Assembly: GCA_964547525.1 (NCBI GenBank)
Contig: CAZJOD010000130.1
Coordinates: 1 to 10,487, forward strand
Reading direction: 5' to 3'
Length of the DNA stretch: 10,487 nucleotides
DNA from: CAZJOD01 sp964547525
Lineage (GTDB): Bacteria > Bacillota > Clostridia > JAAYHZ01
Shown here: positions 6,721-10,487 of the stretch, piece after piece
Layout: each line of letters opens with the position of its first letter
Position numbering within the stretch: position 1 is the first letter of the stretch
Notes under the pieces: model-generated
What the model was told of the DNA's origin: nothing
Seen by the model: only the letters and a program-made list of their open reading frames with translations
Databases searched by the model: none
Program-made: the position numbers and the translations under genes

Positions 6721-7110
6721 ATGACGAATGACAACGAATTGGTAAAATGTGCCATAGAAGCCTCGGAAAAAGCATATGCCCCCTATTCTAAATTCAAGGT
6801 TGGCGCGGCGGTCTTAGCAGAAGACGGACAAGTTTATAACGGATGTAATATTGAAAACGTATCTTTTGGAGCGACGGTTTGTGCAGAGCGTACTGCTATA
6901 TTTAACGCTGTAGCCAAAGGAAATCGAAAAATTATAAAAATAGCCGTTTCTTCCGAATCTAATGATTATACCATGCCATGTGGTATTTGCCGCCAGGTTG
7001 CGTTAGAATTCGGAGGAAAAGATCTTATTATTTTATGTGCCGACAGAGAAGGGAAATATAAAGAATATACACTGGATCAATTACTGCCGGAAGCATTCGG
7101 CCGATTTTAA
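6721..7110 (+). CDS. cdd: Cytidine deaminase
   Basis: A 129-residue homotetrameric-type cytidine deaminase. It hydrolytically deaminates cytidine and deoxycytidine to uridine and deoxyuridine in pyrimidine salvage. Catalytic elements are intact: YSKFKVGAA near 22-30, GCNIENVSFG at 41-50 for substrate binding, CAE at 54-56 (zinc ligand C54 and proton shuttle E56) and PCGICRQ at 86-92 (zinc ligands C87 and C90). Length matches the short, single-domain class of B. subtilis. The ribosome-binding site (ggaaaggtg) overlaps the end and stop of ybeY, and the ATG lies 4 bp past that stop. The gene keeps its usual place between ybeY and era, though the intervening dgkA of Bacillus is absent. Confidence 0.97.
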   Translation: MTNDNELVKCAIEASEKAYAPYSKFKVGAAVLAEDGQVYNGCNIENVSFGATVCAERTAIFNAVAKGNRKIIKIAVSSESNDYTMPCGICRQVALEFGGKDLIILCADREGKYKEYTLDQLLPEAFGRF

Positions 7111-7112
7111 AC

Positions 7113-7118
7113 GGAGGA
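7113..7118 (+). promoter_or_regulatory. Ribosome-binding site of era
   Basis: GGAGGA lies 8 nt before ATG 7127. It fixes this start and rules out the upstream in-frame ATG at 7037, which lies within cdd. Confidence 0.85.
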
Positions 7119-7126
7119 ATTTATTT

Positions 7127-8023
7127 ATGAGCTTTAAATCAGGATTTGTTACAGTAATCGGTAGACCTAATGTTGGGAAATCAACTTTACTAAACAGAAT
7201 AATAGGAGAAAAAATAGCTATTATATCCGATAAACCTCAAACCACAAGAAATGTTATCAGAATGATAATGACTGATGAGCAATATCAGATAATTTTTATT
7301 GATACACCCGGTATTCATAAACCACGCAATAAACTAGGAGAGTATATGGTAGATATAGCTCAAAACAGTATGAATCAAACAGATGTCATTATAATGATGA
7401 CCGATGAATTAACAGGTGCCCCGGGACCGGGTGATGAATATATATTAAAACAATTGGAAAAAACACAGACTCCGGTAATACTTGTTATTAATAAAACCGA
7501 TACTGTCCCCAAGTCAAATATACTAAAGGTAATACAGGAATATTCTACAAAATTTGATTTTGTTGCGGTAGTACCAATATCTGCGCAAAACGGTGACGGT
7601 GTAAATGAATTAATAAATGAAATAAAGAAGCTGTTACCCGAAGGTCCTATGTATTTCCCTGAAGATGAAATCACAGATCAACCTGAAAGACAGATTGTGG
7701 CTGAATATATAAGAGAAAAGATTTTATGTATGCTTCAAGATGAAATCCCTCATGGAACAGGAGTGGAGATACTTTCGTTTGAAAAAAGGGAAGGTAAAGA
7801 GCTGATAGACATACAAGCCGACATCTACTGTGAAAGAGACTCGCATAAACGTATCATTATAGGGAGTAAAGGGAGTATGTTAAAAAGAATAGGTAGTGAA
7901 GCAAGACAAGATCTTGAAGGATTATTAGGAACAAAAATAAATCTGCAACTATGGGTAAAAGTAAGGGAAAATTGGAGAGATAACATTTCTGTTCTTAATA
8001 CTTTAGGTTATAAAAGGGAATAA
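7127..8023 (+). CDS. era: GTPase Era
   Basis: A 298-residue Era GTPase, normal length for the family. The GTP-binding domain shows G1 GRPNVGKST (12-20), the G2 region with QTTRN (38-42), G3 DTPG (59-62), G4 NKTD (122-125) and G5 SA (152-153). The C-terminal KH RNA-binding domain carries IIIGSKGSMLKRIG (243-256). Era binds the 3' end of 16S rRNA and helps assemble the 30S subunit on a GTP-switch cycle; it cooperates with YbeY, encoded two genes upstream. The start is secure from GGAGGA at 7113-7118. A longer form from ATG 7037 would overlap cdd by 74 bp and add 30 residues not found in Era proteins. It starts 16 bp after cdd and ends 4 bp before recO; the small yqzL gene that sits between them in B. 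subtilis is absent. Confidence 0.98.
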   Translation: MSFKSGFVTVIGRPNVGKSTLLNRIIGEKIAIISDKPQTTRNVIRMIMTDEQYQIIFIDTPGIHKPRNKLGEYMVDIAQNSMNQTDVIIMMTDELTGAPGPGDEYILKQLEKTQTPVILVINKTDTVPKSNILKVIQEYSTKFDFVAVVPISAQNGDGVNELINEIKKLLPEGPMYFPEDEITDQPERQIVAEYIREKILCMLQDEIPHGTGVEILSFEKREGKELIDIQADIYCERDSHKRIIIGSKGSMLKRIGSEARQDLEGLLGTKINLQLWVKVRENWRDNISVLNTLGYKRE

Positions 8024-8027
8024 CTTT

Positions 8028-8758
8028 ATGGGGAATTTAAATATAAAAGGAATAGTTATTAAAAGTATAAAGTTTTCCGATCAAGACAAGATTGTAACCG
8101 TATTAACAAAAGAACGTGGAAGAATTACTATGATGGCTAAAGGTGCAATGCGTCCAAAAGGAAATTTGGGTATAGTCACTCGTTTTCTAAGTTGTGCGGA
8201 TTTTACTCTTTTTAAAGGCAAGGGGATGTATATACTGACAAGTGCCGATTTCATAAGAAATTATGACGGGATAGAACAGGATATGGAAAAACTGACATAC
8301 TGCTCACACTTTACCGATATGATGACTGACGCCGTTCAGGAAGGTCAACCTTTTCCTGAGGCGGTGGAACATTTTTTATATACTGTAAATAAGATAAATT
8401 CTTCGACATTTGAAAAGTTTGAAATGATTAGAGTGTTATTCGAGTTAAGATTGCTTTTTATTATGGGATACACACCTAAATTAGACTATTGCTCGATATG
8501 TAAGCAGAAGATTGAAGAAAAATGTTATTTTTCTTTATATAACGATGGTCTTTGTTGTGAAAAACACAAGCCTAACGAAGCGTTTGTGGAACTAAATAAA
8601 ATATCTTTAGATACAATACGATACATAGCAACTATACAAGCCAAAAACCTATATCAATTAAATGTATCGGAAGAAGCACTACAAAAGTTAAGCGAAATAA
8701 GTTATATGTATATTATGAACAAGCTTGATAAAAGATACACCAAAATAGAAATGTTAAA
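8028..8758 (+). CDS. recO: DNA repair protein RecO (3' end lost in assembly gap)
   Basis: The first 243 residues of RecO, which loads RecA onto SSB-coated single-stranded DNA together with RecR in the RecFOR pathway. The N-terminal OB fold is recognisable (IKGIVIKS near 6-13, VLTKERGRITMMAKGA near 25-40). The C-terminal helical domain carries a zinc-binding cluster with C155 and C158, then C176-C177 and H180; the common pattern is four Cys, so H180 may replace the fourth. The visible end, YMYIMNKLDKRYTKIEML, is close to the usual RecO C-terminus (about 250 residues), so probably only a few codons are missing in the run of N that follows. Translating through the N to the next stop would join antisense bases of the transporter gene and is not real. 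The start ATG has AAAGGG (8013-8018) overlapping the end of era. Confidence 0.93.
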
Positions 8759-8858
8759 NNNNNNNNNNNNNNNNNNNNNNNNNNNNNNNNNNNNNNNNNN
8801 NNNNNNNNNNNNNNNNNNNNNNNNNNNNNNNNNNNNNNNNNNNNNNNNNNNNNNNNNN
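8759..8858. other. Assembly gap, 100 N
   Basis: Exactly 100 N, the conventional filler for a gap of unknown size. It removes the recO stop and any terminator between the left gene run and the oppositely oriented transporter. Adjacency of the two sides is not proved by the sequence. Confidence 0.99.
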
Positions 8859-8863
8859 GTATC

Positions 8864-10246
8864 CTATTGCTTCGCTTTCTTTTTTTCTTTCCTTCTGTTT
8901 AAAAGAATTATTAAGAATAAAATGCCCAAATAGATTGCCATTATCAATAATGTTAAATAATAAAGAGAAGTTTGTCCTGTAACATATCCTGTAACAGGAA
9001 TGCTCAATATGAACATTAATGGAAATCCGAATATGAGACCGACACCGCTTCCTAATACCAAATGTTTTGAAACGGGGGTTTCAAAGTTCGGATCAACTTC
9101 ACGAAGTAAGGCCAGCCCTGTAGATATTGTACCTGTCAACATTCCATACAATGCGACAGTACTTTCTATTATATGTGAACTATATACTTTTTTACAAACA
9201 TATGTTACATATACCATTGTTATAATCATACCTATTGATGAAATTAAAAATATCGGAAGCCAATAATCTTTGACTATTGTAAGAGAAATTGCAGCTATAC
9301 CTGCAGTAACCATAAAGTCAAATGATCCGCCGGCAATTCTTTGTAAAAGAAAATTATTAGGATAATTTCGCAACATTATTTTATTTTTCTTTAATGTATC
9401 GGTTATAATCCTAAAGCCTAACGCGAATAAAGATCCTATTATGAAATGAAAACCCCATAACAGATTTGCCAATGTTTCTCCGACCGATCCTAAGTTTGCA
9501 AGTAATAAAGAGGCACCCTTTATAGAAAGATAAGTAATTAAATAAATTATCCCTATTAAAAAAATTTGAACGGTAACGCGATCAATGGATTCACTTAAAG
9601 GAATTTCTTCAGGGCTGTCTTCTTCACGTACCATTGGAGATGTATATACCGGATGATTTTTATCTCCATGACGATGGAATTTGTGTTTGCGAACCAGGTA
9701 GTTTATTAACGGAACTCCTCCTATACAAGCCCATAGAAAACCTAAAGCTGCGATAGTCAACCCTATGTTACCCCCATGGGGAAATCCTACGGCTTCCCAT
9801 TGTTTACCTATGGAATAAGCTTGACCCGGACCTTGTCCGTATCCTAAGGGTAATAACATACCAAAGGGAGGAAATAGATCGGGCATTACGGTAAGTGCTA
9901 AAAAGATTGTGATCAAAAATCCTATAATACCTTGAATAAGGTATGTACTCACAATAAATGCGCCTGTATTTGTAACTTCGGTGTTTTTCTCTACATTTCT
10001 TTCTTTTAAGGCTAGGGCTATAAAACCTACCGCCATGAGATGATAAACCAAATTGCCCAGGCTATCGGAGTCTAGAGGTATAAGCTTTAAAACTTCCGGA
10101 CCTACAATCAAACCTATAAATCCGGCAATTATAGAGTTAGGTATCAGAAATTTTTCTAAAAACGAAATATTTCTTTTAAGATAAGTTGCTATACCTAAAA
10201 AAACCGACAATAGGGAAATTTCAATTATCAACGACCAATTATTCAT
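8864..10246 (-). CDS. gltS: GltS/ESS-family sodium-coupled symporter (glutamate symporter-like)
   Basis: A 460-residue polytopic membrane protein with roughly ten to twelve hydrophobic segments in two halves, joined by a charged cytoplasmic-type loop (about 186-220, rich in His, Lys, Glu and Pro). Each half has a Gly-rich re-entrant signature: GYGQGPGQAYSIG (135-147) with HGGNIGLT (157-164) in the first, and GMLTGTISTGLALL (368-381) followed by REVDP in the second. This places it in the Na+:glutamate symporter (ESS) family. It is longer than E. coli GltS (about 400) and its signatures differ from the GHGTAA type, so glutamate as substrate is uncertain. The ATG has GGGAGGA (10255-10261) 8 nt upstream. 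The start overlaps the stop of a preceding gene by 8 bp. Any terminator would be in the N gap. The highly basic tail (RRKEKKKAKQ) is a normal membrane-protein end. Confidence 0.8.
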   Translation of the reverse strand: MNNWSLIIEISLLSVFLGIATYLKRNISFLEKFLIPNSIIAGFIGLIVGPEVLKLIPLDSDSLGNLVYHLMAVGFIALALKERNVEKNTEVTNTGAFIVSTYLIQGIIGFLITIFLALTVMPDLFPPFGMLLPLGYGQGPGQAYSIGKQWEAVGFPHGGNIGLTIAALGFLWACIGGVPLINYLVRKHKFHRHGDKNHPVYTSPMVREEDSPEEIPLSESIDRVTVQIFLIGIIYLITYLSIKGASLLLANLGSVGETLANLLWGFHFIIGSLFALGFRIITDTLKKNKIMLRNYPNNFLLQRIAGGSFDFMVTAGIAAISLTIVKDYWLPIFLISSIGMIITMVYVTYVCKKVYSSHIIESTVALYGMLTGTISTGLALLREVDPNFETPVSKHLVLGSGVGLIFGFPLMFILSIPVTGYVTGQTSLYYLTLLIMAIYLGILFLIILLNRRKEKKKAKQ

Positions 10247-10487
10247 ATGCTTTGTCCTCCCGTTTTTGTTTTATATAATCTACTGCCAAGTTCCATTTAT
10301 ATGGAGACACTTTATTGTTAACAAATCCAAAACGGAAAAGTACATTATCATAATAAAATTCAAAAATTCTATTTGATTGTACATTAAAACCTGAAATTCG
10401 ATCTAAAAAAATTTCAACCGATTCTCTTTTTTTATTTATAAAAATAATTTTGTCGATTGTGAGAAGAAGCCTTCCAATGCCGATTTT
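10239..10487 (-). CDS. C-terminal part of a small protein, PH/GRAM-like (5' end outside window)
   Basis: An open frame runs from the right edge for 82 residues to a TAA at 10239-10241. The visible sequence begins KIGIGRLLLTIDKIIFINKK and alternates short beta-strand-like stretches (VEIFLDRISGF, NRIFEFYYD, VLFRFGFV) before a C-terminal helix (PYKWNLAVDYIKQKRED). A GRLLLT/IIF start followed by a DRISGF strand and a Trp-containing last helix is the pattern of bacterial PH-like/GRAM domains. This fold assignment is inference and the function is unknown. The stop overlaps the transporter start by 8 bp (ATGAATAA on the minus strand), and the transporter's ribosome-binding site lies within this gene. 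The two are therefore probably co-transcribed and translationally coupled. Confidence 0.6.
   Translation of the reverse strand, partial: KIGIGRLLLTIDKIIFINKKRESVEIFLDRISGFNVQSNRIFEFYYDNVLFRFGFVNNKVSPYKWNLAVDYIKQKREDKAYE
10255..10261 (-). promoter_or_regulatory. Ribosome-binding site of the GltS-family gene
   Basis: On the minus strand GGGAGGA stands 8 nt before the ATG at 10246. It is one of the strongest sites in the window and fixes the transporter start. Confidence 0.85.

Noticed and set aside
7037..7126. Longer era start at ATG 7037
   Set aside because: It overlaps cdd by 74 bp, has no ribosome-binding site and adds residues not found in Era; ATG 7127 has GGAGGA at proper spacing.
8759..8933. 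Extension of recO through the N gap into a 24-residue tail (VSYCFAFF...)
   Set aside because: The tail is simply the antisense of the transporter's 3' end, read across filler N of unknown true length.
8975..8996. 10-bp direct repeat TCCTGTAACA, two copies 2 bp apart
   Set aside because: Explained by a repeated Val-Thr-Gly in the transporter C-terminal region; too short to be a mobile or regulatory repeat.
9000..9266. 88-codon plus-strand frame inside the transporter gene
   Set aside because: Antisense shadow of a membrane-protein gene with no family resemblance.
9772..9781. CCCCATGGGG palindrome
   Set aside because: Arises from the conserved Pro-His-Gly-Gly codons of the transporter signature.

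Overview
The window is AT-rich and densely packed. It looks like part of a chromosome from an endospore-forming, low-GC Firmicute, most likely a member of the Clostridia. The evidence is a run of genes in the order yqfC - yqfD - phoH - pgpH (yqfF) - ybeY - cdd - era - recO. This is the Bacillus subtilis yqfC-to-recO cluster, including two sporulation-family proteins (YqfC, YqfD), and it is preceded by a PdaA-type spore-cortex deacetylase. Codon choice is AT-biased with frequent AGA, and GTG starts are common. Genus or species cannot be named from the sequence alone.

Left part (24-8758, + strand): ten genes read in one direction with junctions from 24 bp apart to 8 bp overlapped, so they probably form one transcription unit or a few overlapping ones. 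No space is large enough for a conventional intergenic promoter or terminator; the main promoter must lie left of the window or inside genes. In order they are: a TspO/MBR-family membrane protein, a membrane-anchored PdaA-like deacetylase, YqfC, YqfD, PhoH, the 7TM-HD c-di-AMP phosphodiesterase PgpH, the rRNA-maturation endonuclease YbeY, cytidine deaminase, the GTPase Era, and the recombination mediator RecO, which is cut by an assembly gap. The themes are envelope and sporulation (pda-like, yqfC, yqfD), signalling (pgpH), 16S rRNA maturation and ribosome assembly (phoH, ybeY, era), pyrimidine salvage (cdd) and DNA repair (recO). Compared with B. subtilis, dgkA is missing between ybeY and cdd, yqzL is missing between era and recO, and tspO plus the deacetylase sit just ahead of yqfC.

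Gap (8759-8858): exactly 100 N, the usual placeholder for a scaffold gap of unknown size. The two flanks therefore need not be adjacent in the genome.

Right part (8864-10487, - strand): a GltS/ESS-family sodium-coupled symporter, preceded by the 3' end of a small gene whose visible part resembles a bacterial PH/GRAM-like domain. The two overlap by 8 bp and are probably translationally coupled.

No RNA genes, CRISPR arrays, insertion sequences or integration sites were seen. I found no clearly new system. The points most worth a second look are a perfect 13-bp inverted repeat inside yqfD, a misplaced ribosome-binding site and A8 tract at the start of yqfC, the altered metal-site motif in the deacetylase, and the unusual signature sequences of the GltS-family transporter.
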